Below are positions 10,008 through 22,100 of a stretch of 64,000 bases of DNA, one piece after another. Position 1 is the first letter of the stretch, and each line of letters begins with the position of its first letter. This DNA comes from Hippopus hippopus. Taxonomy: Eukaryota > Mollusca > Bivalvia > Cardiida > Cardiidae. Made by a program: the position numbers and the translations under genes. The DNA is taken from assembly GCA_946811185.2 (NCBI GenBank), contig OX328109.1, positions 2,790,001-2,854,000 on the forward strand. The letters run 5' to 3'. Under the pieces are notes generated by a model, which was given only the letters and a program-made list of their open reading frames with translations, made no database searches and was not told where the DNA came from.

Positions 10008-12030
10008 CTGCAACAAACATGTTTACCAAGTCTGAAGTCGCTTTGACTTGAGGTGAGAAAGTTCCGTTCCAGATAAGCAAGAAATACTGTAAAAATGAAG
10101 ATCAAAGTGGAACTACTCAAAATCCGCGCTAGGTAGAGTTATTGTTCTTGTGCACTGTACTCTGTAATATTGCAACAAACATGCATACCAAGTTTGAAGT
10201 TGTTCTGACTTGAGATGACAAAGTTATATTCCGGACAAGCACTTAATGCTGTAAAAATGACAATCAAAGGGAAATCACTCAAAGACAGCACGAGGTAGAG
10301 TAACAGTTCTTGCGCACCGCACTTCCAAATATTGCAACAAATAAGCATACCATATTTCAAATCATTCCTACTTAGGATGACAAAGTTATGCTCCGGACAA
10401 GCAAGAAATGCTTTAAAATGAAGATCTAAGCGGGAATAACTCAAAATTCGTGCTAGGAAGAGTTATGGTTCTTGTGCAATGCACTCCATAATTTTTCAAC
10501 AATCATGCATACCAAATTTGAAAATGTTCAGACTAAAAATGACAAAGTTGTATTACGGACAAGCAGAAAATGCTGTAAAAATGACGATCAAAGGGAAATA
10601 ACTCAAAGACAGTACGAGGTAGAGTTATGGTTCTTTCGCATTGCACTCCATATTATTGCAACAAACACAAATGCCAAGTTTCAAGTCAATCGGACTGGAG
10701 ATGACAAAGTTATGCTCTGGAAAAAGAACTGGACTGTAAAAATGAAGATCAAAGTGGAATTACTCAAAATCCGCTCTAGGTAGAGTTATTGTTTTTGTGC
10801 ACTGTACTCCGTAATATTGCAACAAACATGCATACCAAGTTTGAAGTCGTTTTGACTTGAGATGACAAAGATATATTCCAGACAAGCAGAAAATGCTGTA
10901 AAAATGACAATCAAAGGGAAATAACTCAAAGACAGCACGAGGTAGAGTTACAGTTCTTGCGCACTGCACTTCTAAATATTGCAACAAATAAGCATACCAT
11001 ATTTCAACTCATTCCTACCAAAGATGACAGTTATGCTCCAGACAAGCAAGAAATGCTATAAAAATGAAGGTCAAAGGGGGAATAACTCAAAATTCGTGTT
11101 AGGAAGAGTTATGGTTCTTATGCACTGCATTTCGTAACTTTTCAACAATCATACATACCAAATTTGAAGACGTTCAGACTAGAGATGACAAAGTTATATT
11201 ACGGACAAGCAGAAAATGCTGTAAAAATGATGATCAAAGGGAAATAACTCAAAGACAGCATGAGGTAGAGTTATGGTTCTTTTGCACTGCACTCCGTATT
11301 ATTGCAACAAACACAAATGCCAAGTTTCAAGTCAATTGGACTGGAGATGAGAAAGTTATGCTCCGGACAAGCAGAAAATGCTGTAAAAAAGAAGATTGAA
11401 GGGAAATTACTCAAAGACAGCATGAGGTAGAGTTATGGTTCTATCGCACTGCACTCCGTATTATTGCAACAAACACAAATGCCAAGTTTCAAGTCAATCA
11501 GACTGGAGATGACAAAGTTATGCTCCGGACAAGCAGAAAATGCTGTAAAAATGACGATCAAAGGGAAATAACTCAAAAACAGCATGAGGTAGAGTTATGG
11601 TTCTTTTGCACTGCACTCCGTATTATTGCAACAAACACAAATGCCAAGTTTCAAGTCGATCGGACTGGAGATGACAAAGTTATGCTCCGGACAAGCAGAA
11701 AATGCTATAAAAATGAAGATCAAAGGGAAATAACTCAAAGACAGCGCAAGGTACAGTTATGGTTCTTTCGCACTGCACTCTGTATTATTGCAACAAACAC
11801 AAATGCCAAGTTTCAAGTCGATCGGACTGGAGATGACAAAGTTATGCTCCGGACAAGCAGAAAATGCTGTAAAAATGAGGATCAAAGGGAAATAACTCAA
11901 AGACAGCACAAGGTACAGTTATGGTTCTTTCGCACTGCACTCCGTATTATTGCAACAAACACAAATGCCAAGTTTCAAGTCCATGACAAAGTTATGCTCC
12001 GGACAAGCAGAAAATGCTCTAAAAATGAAG
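10008..12030 (+). repeat. Tandem repeat, 162-bp monomer with higher-order structure
   Basis: Unit starts (GCAACAAACA-like) recur at about 10008, 10170, 10331, 10494, 10656, 10818, 10979, 11141, 11301, 11463, 11625, 11787 and 11949. Four monomer types repeat in the order d-a-b-c, d-a-b-c (648-bp higher-order unit), then five nearly identical d units. As 162 is divisible by three, the later units keep an open frame, which is not evidence of coding. Confidence 0.85.
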
Positions 12031-12195
12031 ACTGAAAACAACAAAAATTCACTCACCCGCATAACTTAAAATTGCTCCCAGTCGGCCATTTTGCATCGAA
12101 TAAAAAAAAAAAAAACTGTCTCGGCGGATTGGGTTATTGTACACACATATAAAGTTTCACGAAATTCTGTCCAATGGTATTGGAGATATTCTCCC

Positions 12196-12242
12196 GGACG
12201 GACACACGGACGGACGGAAGGACGGAAGGGCGGACGGACGGA
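12196..12242 (+). repeat. ACGG tetranucleotide microsatellite
   Basis: CGGA/CGGACGGA repeats with minor interruptions (ACAC, AAGG, GGGC), placed directly after the tandem core of the composite element. Confidence 0.85.
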
Positions 12243-12512
12243 CAACGCTAAAACTATATCCCCCGGCCTTCGGCGGGGGATAATAAATATATCTAAATTA
12301 AGCCTGACGTTTCAAGAAGATGGTATTTACAGACTTAAGATCGAAACTCTGTGTAGTCTGATCTTGACCCATGTCCATTATTTAATCCTTTAGCAAGTAG
12401 GAGAGAGAAGGCTTTTTAAAATGTTGAAATAACGAGAAAATGATGAAGGTCCGTAACTGGCATTTTATAGCATTTAGAGATGGCTCTTATAACTTTTAAG
12501 GGCTTGAGCACT

Positions 12513-12605
12513 CTGAAAGGACAGAAAACGTAGTAGATCTAGTCCTGTGCGTGAGGACTATATAGATACTACGCTTTCTGTCCTTTCAGAATGAAGTCCT
12601 TAAAG
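12513..12605. repeat. Imperfect hairpin upstream of ERAL1
   Basis: Arms CTCTGAAAGGACAGAAAACG and its partner CGCTTTCTGTCCTTTCAGAA flank a short centre. Outer bases around TTTAAGGGCTT / AAGTCCTTAAAG also pair. Each arm is about 40 bp with mismatches. Confidence 0.6.
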
Positions 12606-12973
12606 GTAATTACAACTGTCCCTAATTTGCCGTTTGCAGTTGCTCTCAATGTGCAGCAGTTTAAAATTTTGTCGTCTAGAAAAATTTTAGAGGTGAGTAA
12701 CGTATCGAGTGAATGCATTCAGCAAATCTCGGGTAGGTGCTGAATCGGCCGAGTTGCAACGTGTGGAGTAAATGGACCCGCAGATCAAACAGGTTGATTC
12801 AGACAGCAAGGGCGATAACCGTTAAGGAACGGTATTCAATATGCGATCTCGACTGTGTAAGAAAGTTTTTAGTAAAGCTGATTTAAAAAAAAAAATCGAA
12901 TGAAAGTCATTTATGTTCGATTTATCGAAATTGATGCCACCCAACTCGCAACTAAAATACGGCCATATCAAGC

Positions 12974-13155
12974 ATGTCTTCATTAATTCCAACGCGTGCA
13001 GCTTTCGCCCTAAAACATGTTCGTAACATCGTCGTACAAAAAGAAAAAAAAGTATCAAACAATGTCTTAAAGAATCAAATAACTTCTGCTATTTACTTTG
13101 GTACTCCTTTTACTCAAAAGTTTTGTTTTAGCAAACTGCATGAACTTGAAAAGTG
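12974..13155 (+). CDS. ERAL1: Probable ERAL1 exon 1 with mitochondrial presequence
   Basis: This open stretch starts MSSLIPTRAAFALKHVRNIV, Arg/Lys/Ser/Ala-rich without acids, like a matrix-targeting presequence. It sits in unique DNA upstream of ERAL1 exon 2. The best-looking donor is GTAAAT at 13156 (exon ending at 13155), but its phase (2) does not fit the phase-1 start of exon 2 at 15461. A weaker GTACTC donor at 13101 (exon ending at 13100) does fit, giving a 656-aa protein. Using GTAAAT would need a different acceptor (15471) or an unseen exon. Treat as likely exon 1 with unresolved 3' end. Confidence 0.5.
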
Positions 13156-16100
13156 GTAAATTTTATGTCAAGGATAAACCCTTGACCTAGTCGGGCTAGT
13201 GTGTCTTAACCCTTTACCACACAATGACGCCTTTTGACACCCCTGATAGAGAAGGCTTTTGAAAACATTGTGGGAAAAGGAGAAAATGCTGGTAACCAGC
13301 ATTTTCTCCTTTTCCCACAATGTTTTCTACCCTATCAAAGAAAAATCATTTCATATGATCCACATTGAAACCGTCCTCTGCAAATGCTTTCAATTCGGAC
13401 AGGTCTAAAATTGGTCGTGTGGTAAAGGGTTAAACCTTTTTCTTTCACATCAGTTTCTAAACAGGTTCTTGCATATAATATGTAACACCTGGAAATCAGA
13501 ATTAGTACTTGCGCTGTGATGTTGATAGTTCCAAAGCTTGGCCCTGCTCAGCACAGGATTTTAACCCAAACCTTTGGTGTTACTTCACTTCTTTCTCCAC
13601 CAAACAATACGATGATTTCAAAGCTGCTGTTAATTTGTGCTGAAAATTAGGTTCATGTAGGCAACATTTAGAAGTTCATGTCACATGTTTTATCTCTACC
13701 GCAAAATCCCAAGTTTTAACAACCCTGAAGAAGAAGGCTTTTGAAAACATTGTGGGAAAAGGAAAAAAATGCTGGTAACCAGCATTTTATCATTTTCCCA
13801 CAATATTTTATACCCTATAAAGGATCAGTTTTATCATTTTAGCCACCTTTAATTTTTCGTCCGCAAATGCTTTCAATTTGGACTAGGCTAAAACTTTGTT
13901 ATGTGGTAAAGTGTTAAATATTTGCTTATGTTGTTTTGATTTCATATTTATTAAATCTTTACCAAATCACAGAATTTATGACTTATTAAGATTCATAGGA
14001 GTTGCAGACAACAAATTAAATGTAACTCATTTGGTGTCAATGATTCTGGAGAGGGTAGAAAATATTGTGGGGAAAAATAGAAAATGCTGGTAACCAGCAT
14101 TTTCTTTTTTCCCCCCACAATGTTTTCAAAAGTTTTCGTTGTCAAGGTCGTTAAAAGTCGTGATTGTGTGGTAAAGGATTAAATCTGTAGAATGTAACAG
14201 AATTATTTTGTTTGAGTCATAATATTAATAACAACCCTGAAGAAGTGTTTTGAAAATATGTCTGAGAAGATAATGCTGATAATTAATAACATTTCCTCCT
14301 TTTCCAACTACTTTTTTCTTACTTCAAACAAAAATCAAATTTTGTAAGTCATATTTTATATTTTTTTGATAGATTGATTGTATGGTGTTTAATGCCTCTT
14401 TCAGCATTATTTCAGTTATATTGCAGCAGCCAGTGCACCTACCCATGCTTTCCTGGAGTTTCTTTTACCAGTACTCAGCACAATACCCTTTCTATGCCAC
14501 TGGCTGTTTTACCACATGACCATGGTCGAAACAATGATCAGTGTTGAGAGAGGAATGAATCCTGTCGCTATGACCGTCATTAATCCTCTGAAAGAAATTG
14601 GCTGAGCTGAGGATCGAACCAGTGACCCCCTATTCTCAAGTCCTGTATGCTACCAACTGAGCTATTGGGACTTGGCTTTATATTTTGCTTGCAAATGCTG
14701 TCAATTTTGACAGCTCTGAAAATTGATGTGGTTGTCTGGTGAAGAGTTAACTCTTTACAATGTGACAAACTTTTAGACTGATTTGAAGGCATTTTGCAGC
14801 AGACGAACATTGCTTAAATGATGGTTTCTGTCTTTGAAAGGGTAAAAAACATTTTGGGATCAGAAAACATAGTTGCCAGCATTTTCTCCTTTTCCTACAT
14901 TGTTTCCTTCCAAACTCTTCTATTTCAGGGTAGCTAAAGCTCAGGGTTGTGTAGTAGAGCGCTAAATGTGATTAACTCTTTACCATGTGGCAAAATTTTA
15001 GACTTGTCCGAATTGAAAACATTTCGCAATGATCTTTCAAATGCTGTTCAAGGGATAGAATTTATCTTTCAAAAGGCAGAAAACATTGCTGAAAAAGAAG
15101 GAAATGCTGGTAACTAGGATTTACCCCTTTTCCACAAAGCCTTTTTCCTCAGGGTTGTAAACACACAGGATTGTTCGGTAAAGGGTTTACTTTCTGCCAC
15201 ACAATCTCATGTTTTAACGACCATGAGGAAATAGCCTTTTAAAAAACCTTGTGGGAAAAGAAGAAAATGCTGGTAGCATTTTCTCCTTTTACCACAAGGT
15301 TTTCTGTGCATTCACATTTCTATACATTCACATAAGATAAGGGTCATTTCAGCTACATTTAATTTGTCATCTGCAAATGCTGTCAATTTGGACAAGTCCA
15401 AAATTTTATTGGTCGGTAAAGAGTTAACATCAGACAGAAAGGGAACCCCTTTAATTTCAGGTACCTGGAGCAGATATCTTTTTTATCTGACACCACAGTC
15501 ACATTCAGTTTCAAGACTAAGCAAAGCAAGAGGAATTTTTAAATCAAGAGACTTCTATCATACTCCTATCACGGTAGAAACTCGAGGGCTTGCAGATAAC
15601 AGCAAGGACAATCATGGCCAAAGTACTGAATCGGATGAGTTCAAACGTTTTACAGATAAGATGGACGGTGAAGATGCTGTTTTTGTCGATGCGGACGATA
15701 ACCAGGATTACAACAGAGATCAGGCATATGAGCTGGATGTAGAGAAATTCAAATTTGACTCAAAGATTGTGACACAAGCACCTAGTATGTACTATACTGC
15801 AGCTTTAAATTTAAAACTTGCCCAAACTGAAATCTTTTACAGACAACAATGTAATTGTTACTTTGAATAGAAATTCACCTTTGGACGGATGGAAAACATT
15901 GTTGGAAAAGGACAAAATGCTGGTTACAAAAAAAAAGACAACAAAATTTTAGACATACCCTAATTGAAAGCTTTTGCAGACGACAATATAATTGTTACTG
16001 TAAAATAGAATTTCACCTTTGGAAGGACAGAAAACATTGTGGGAAAAGGAGAAAATGCTGGTTACCAGCATGTTTTCCTTTTCCCACAATGTTTTCAAAA

Positions 16101-19100
16101 GACTTCTTCCTTGGGGTCGTCAAAACTCGGGATTGTGTGGTAAAGGGTTAACTTTTTACCACACAATTAAGTTTTTTTTTTACAATTCTAGGGTTATGAA
16201 AACATTGAAAAAGAGAAAGAGGAAACAGCATGGGTAAATGAAATATTGCATCATTGATTTCAGCGTTGAAATACATTTATTGAGGTTTTGTTTGATTATG
16301 AAAATCTGAAAAAGCCTCTTTTATCCTTGATTACATGACAAAATTTTGGAAATTTCCAAATCGGAAGCATATGTAGTTAACAAATTGAATGTAGCTAAAT
16401 TGCTAGGACTTGTCTTAAAAAGGGTAGAAAATATTGTTGGAAAAGAAGAAAATGCTTAGAACCAGGGTTTCCTCTGTTTTCCACAATGTTTTCAAAAGGC
16501 TTTTTCATTGTCTTTAAAGCTAGGAAAATTATATATTAACTCTTTACCGAACGACACAATTTTAGACTAGTCCAAATTGAAAGCATATGCAGACGAAAAA
16601 ATAAATGTGACTTAAAAGTTGAAATTTGTTATGGGAAGGGTAGAAAACACTGGGGGAAAAGGAGAAAATGCTGGATACCAGCATTTTCTCCTTTTTCCAT
16701 AATGTTTTCGAAAGCCTTCTTTTCCAGGGTTGTTAAAACTCGGGATTGTGTGGTAAGGGCCATAAGGGTCAACTTTTTCACTACTAAATAAACAAGTTAG
16801 CTCTTTCAATGGCCACTAATAAACTCTTACTGCAAGATGAAGAACCGCTTTGGTCATAATCTAGAATTAAATAGTGGACTGTGTAGATCAGAGGTCAGAC
16901 TGCGTGTTCTGTGCAGTCTGATCTTGATCTACACTCTCCACAAAAGCTTCTTATGACATCCACAGTAAGGAAAATGTTAAAATAAAGTATTGAAACAAAT
17001 TATTTCAGAGGACTATGAACACCACATGTCAAAAGAACCAAACACGCCGAAAAACTCCAAGATACTACGAGTAGCTCTCATCGGAACGGCAAATTCAGGA
17101 AAATCTACGTTGATCAATAGTTTGATCGGATGGAAGGTAATAATTTAGTCTCGTATATTCAGTATTTGTGTGTCTCCCTACCGTAGTACTTAACCAAATA
17201 ACCCTGTGAAGGTTTTCAAAAATATTGTGGGAAAAGGAAGAAATGCTGGTAACCAGTATGTCTCCTACTGTAGCCCTGAACCAGATAATCCTGTGAAGGT
17301 TTGAAAACGCGGGAAAAGGACCTGGTGGTTGTGAGTTTGATGTGTGGTTGAGGCGAACTTACTTTCCCGTGATTTTTTTGCCTCTCACCTCTGATGCATG
17401 TGAGACAAGTCAGTGGCTTGAAAAGAAAGTTGTGTCAATCAGTACTGGTGTGAGAAAGCCAGGAAACACATGGGTAGGTGCACTGACTGCCGTGCTGAGC
17501 TGTTAAAATGGCGTTAAGCTCCAATACAGACAAACAAACAAATTCCAATGCATTTTAATGCCCACATTGTTTGCTTTTGGCTGCTACTGGGCCTAAAAGC
17601 GAAATCATTACATTTTTGATAGGGCACCAAGAAGACTACAAGGCATTTTAGCCCTTGATCATATTGATTCGGTGACCATTTGTCGTCTGCATTGGACACA
17701 GAAATGTTTATTTATGAAATGAAATTACTTCTGGCAAAGTAATAGATTTGTCTTAGTAACTTAAGTGGGATTTAGTCTTATTATGTGCTGCTGTGCCCTG
17801 GTAGCTGAGTTGGTAGTGTACAAGACTTGAGAACAGGGGGTTGCTGGTTTGATCCATGGCTCAGCCAATTTCTTTCTGAAGATTGATGATAGTCATTGCA
17901 ACAGGATTCATTCCTCACTCACCCCTGACCATTATTTCTACAATGGTTATGTGGGAAAGCAGCCAGTGGCTTGGAAGGAATATTGTGCATAGTACTGGTA
18001 AAAAGAAACTCCAGGAAAGCATGGGTAGGTGCACTGGCCGCCAATGTGTAATTGAAAGTGTTGAAAATGCCGTAAAACACCATCCAATCAATCAATTAGT
18101 CTTCTTACGTTGAATTCCTTGGTAGCGTCCATTTTTCTGAGTGGCCCATAAATTTCATAAAGTACCCACTTAATTTGTTTGAGTGGTCCTTTTAGGGCCC
18201 CACCCTATTATTATACGTTAGAGGCACTCTGGGAAAAGGGGATTTAACCCTCTACCAAACAATCCCGTGTTAAAACAACTCTGAGGAAGTAGCCCTTTGA
18301 AAACATTGTGGGAAAAGGAGAAAATGCTGGTGACCAGCATTTTCTCCTTTTCCTACAATGTTTTCCATCCTTTCAAAGTTTGACTTTGTTACTTTGGCCA
18401 TGTTTAATTTGTACTCTAATTGCTGTCAGTTTGGACAAGTCTAACATTCTGTCATTTTAATTCTGTAGAATTAATACATCCACATGATGCATTATACCAA
18501 GCAAGTCATCATATAATCATGGATTCATAAAATCCATTTTGTCTTACAACAGGCAGAATCATGATGTAGATTGGTCCTTTGACATGCAGAAAATTGGACA
18601 AATAACAAAAATTTTGACCCTGTTAGCCTGCACAGACTACCCAGGTTGATGGTTTTTTTCCCCCCACAGATGCATTAAACCCCTTTTTCGCAGAGTGCCT
18701 ACCTAGAAAGCTCAGTGGTTAGGGTATCTGGCCTATGAACTGTTGGTTGTGGGTTTGATATGTGGTTGAGGCAAACTTTCTTTCTGGCAACTTTTTGCCT
18801 CTCACCTCTGATGCATGTGAGAAAAGAAGTCAGTGACTTTGAAAGAAAGCTGTGTCTGTACTGGTGTGATAAAGCCAGGAAACACATGGGTAGGTACACT
18901 GACTGCCTTAATATGGCCTGTGGCAAAAGGGGGCTTAATGCATCTCTGTGATGCACTTTATCTAGCAAGCTGTCACATAATTATGGATCCATAATAGCCA
19001 CCTTTTATAAACAATGGACTTCATCATGAGGTAGACTGGTCCTTAGACCTACAGAAAATTGACCATCAGGGAAAAGTTTCGGCCCAGGTCAGCCTGTGCG

Positions 19101-22100
19101 AAATATGCAGGCTGACCTGGGTTGATACTTTTTAACAGATGCATTAAGCCCCCTTTTGTCAGAGCAAGGCTCATGTTATATTTTCTTTCTCCAGATAAAC
19201 AGTGTATCATCCAAAATAAACACAACGCGTGAAAATACTCCGAGTGTACTGACGAAGGATGACACTCAGATTGTAAGTTAACATTTCACGATATAATTCC
19301 GATCTTGGTTACAAACTAAGAGAAAGAATGCTATTGAAAACATTGTGGGAAAAGGAGAAAATGCTGGAAACCAGCATTTTCTCCTTTTCCCACAATGTTT
19401 TCTACCACTTGATAGACAAATGTCATGTTTTAACCCCTACCTATAGTTGCCCTTTGCAGCCAGTGTTGATAAAGATCAGACAAATGTGCCGTCACAAATG
19501 TGCAGTCTGATCTTTGATCTACCTTGTCCGCTGTGCAATATATTTATAGTTTAAAGCAATCTGAAATCGCAATTATTATGGTCTTATTTTTCAACTGAAA
19601 ACGTTTGTTGGGTTTATTCAGTGCTCTAAGGATTAAGTAACATTTATCAATTTCAGATGCTTTTTAGCGGATTTTTATAGCAAATCTGCTTACTGTGATC
19701 ATTCTGACTGGAACCAAATACATCATGCATAACAACGCATGCGTGCTCACTCATTACTATGATATCGGTTTGACCTGAACCAAATACATTGTCATACATG
19801 CTTGTGCTCTGCCCAGTCTACTTTCAGTGTTAGCTAATACATCTCAACCTCGCTTTTGTCACTACGGTATATACAGTCCTACACGTGTGCATGTAGTACG
19901 AAATCTAATACCAGCAAAAAAACTGTGTCAGATTGATGGATCAAATTACCACTCCTTGAAAAGTAATAGAATAACAGTTATTGCGTAACCAGCTCAGGAG
20001 AACAATTGTGACTTTCCTTACCCCAGCTAACTTCATTTTCAAATGATTCTTATATTGATGTGTTGAATTTGATGTTATTTTTTATTACAAGATATTACAG
20101 CTTTATTCTACTCCACAAATCCGCTTTCCAGGACTTTGGGTCCTTTGATTATTTTGCCAATTCTATATTTGTTTCGTAGTAAAGAGTTAACACATTGCCT
20201 CCTAGGCTTAACGGAGCTCGGCCAGTTTCTTTATGATAGTCATTGCCACAGGATTCATTCCTCTCTCACCGCTGACCATTGTTTCGACAATGGTTATGTT
20301 GGAAAGCAGTCATTGGCTTGGAAAGAATATTGTGCGGAACACTGGTAAAAAGAAACTCCAGGAAAATTTAATGCACTGGCCGCCGGGATTTAACTGAACA
20401 ATGTTGAAAATGGTGTTAAACACTAAACAATTAGTCAACCTTAGCTTAGCCCTTAGCCACTCATTCCTGAGTTTTAACGACCCTGGGGAAGAAAGGTTTC
20501 TAAAAAAGATTTTGGAAAAATGAGAAAATGCGGAAAATCCGCATTTTATCCTATTGCCACATTTTTTTTTTAACCCCATCAAGGACAGAAATCATAAATT
20601 TTAATTGATTGTTTTCAAATGCTTTTAAATGTTTGCTGCACATGAAAACTTTAGACTGGTACAAATTGAAACTATTTGCAGATGACAAATTTAATTTGGC
20701 ACTAAGGGTGGGACTTTTATCAGTAGGAGTAGAATACATTGTGGGAAAAGGAGAAAATACTTTTCACCAGCATTTTCTCCTTTACACACACGTTTTCAAA
20801 GGGCTTCTCCCTAAGAGTTCTTTAAACTCGGGATGTGTGTGGTAAAACATAAGTTTGGTTGAGCACAAAATTTTGTTGTTTGGTAAAGAGTTCACAATTT
20901 AGCTTAGTCAGTAGCATACAATGGTTTGAAACTTGGTAGTTCCAGGTCTGACTTCCAAGCTCAGCCAAATTTTTGCCATGATACTGTTTGATGATTGTCA
21001 TTGCAACAGGTTTCATTTCTCTCTCACTTGTTTCATTAGTTGTTAGTGTGCTGTTGACAGGCTTCATTTCTCTGTCATGCATTTCATTAGTATGCTCAAT
21101 ATGACCTTCTATGTCTACAGGCCTTAAAACTTCATTCATTCATTTATTTTTTCGTTCATTTGTTTGCTTATTCATTTGCTCATTCATTCATTCATTCATT
21201 CATTCATTCATTCATTCATCTTTACCTCTGAGCATTGTCTTGACAATGTTGATTTTAGAAAGCTGCCAGTTGCTTGGAAAGTTGCCAGTGGCTTTGAGAG
21301 GTTCTGTGCTTTCAGGCCTTGATCTATTCCCTCCATAAAAGCCGCTGCTTTTAGTCTATGGCACTGCGGGGGCTAAGTGCATCAAAAGTGTTGATAACCT
21401 CTGTGCATTACTCAGCTATAGTTGCCTTTGCAGCCAGTGTAAATCAAGATCAGACTGCACAAAATGTGCAGTCTGATCTTTGATCCACACTGTCTGCTTT
21501 GGTGATACTCTGTAAACAAAACCCACCGTGATATTATGTTTCTTCGAGTCTTAACCTTTACCACACAATTACGAGTTTTAATGCCACTAAGGAAAAAGGC
21601 TTTTAAAAACATTTTGGGAAAAGGAGAAAATGCTGGTAAACACCACCACTACTGCTGCTGCCACCTACGAAAACAACAACTTTATGTATTTCAGGTTATT
21701 ATTGATACACCTGGAATCATGAGTTCATCGCAGAGAATAAGGTATGATAACAATGTTTAAACTCATTACTGCATCAGTAGAGTGCCTGGAAGTTTAGCTG
21801 GTTGCACACAGGGCTTGATTCCTAGCTGGACCATATGGCCTGAAACACGCTAAAAGGGACATTTGGACATTTGCGTAAAGTGTCGTCTTGGATCAACCTG
21901 CGCACTCCGCGCAGACTAATCTGAGACGGCATTTTCCATTCTTATGTAAATTTTCTGTTTTGTGCAAGTCTGCTGTAGGACAAAATCTTACATAGTAGTA
22001 AAGTGCCATTTCAGATTAGCCTGCACGGACTGCGCAGGCTGATCAGAGACGATACTATGTGTCCAAATGCTCCTTTTCGCGTGTTGCAGGCCATATATGT

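Larger units (their letters stand above)
9695..12287 (+). mobile_element. Pearl/HINE-like composite non-autonomous element
   Basis: The order is: unique 5' segment starting ACAAGAGCGGCAAATTGTCG, a core array of about 162-bp units (10008-12030), a short unique segment, an ACGG tetranucleotide microsatellite (12196-12242), and a 3' hairpin (CCCCC/GGGGG at 12260-12279). This is the architecture described for bivalve pearl elements and Helentron-associated HINEs. There is no transposase or RepHel ORF. It occupies more than half of the RPL23A-ERAL1 intergenic region. Family assignment is inference from structure. Confidence 0.7.

Noticed and set aside
11520..12035. 171-aa open frame with a repeated 54-aa unit
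   Set aside because: The DNA repeat is 162 bp, a multiple of three, so an open frame propagates by chance through homogeneous monomers. Earlier units in the array carry stops and the array belongs to a mobile element.
15364..15460. MSSANAVNLDKSKILLVG start of the ERAL1 frame
   Set aside because: These codons come from the family A MITE arm; the same peptide appears at other MITE copies (for example 34823 and 27706 on the minus strand). The exon begins at the 15461 acceptor.
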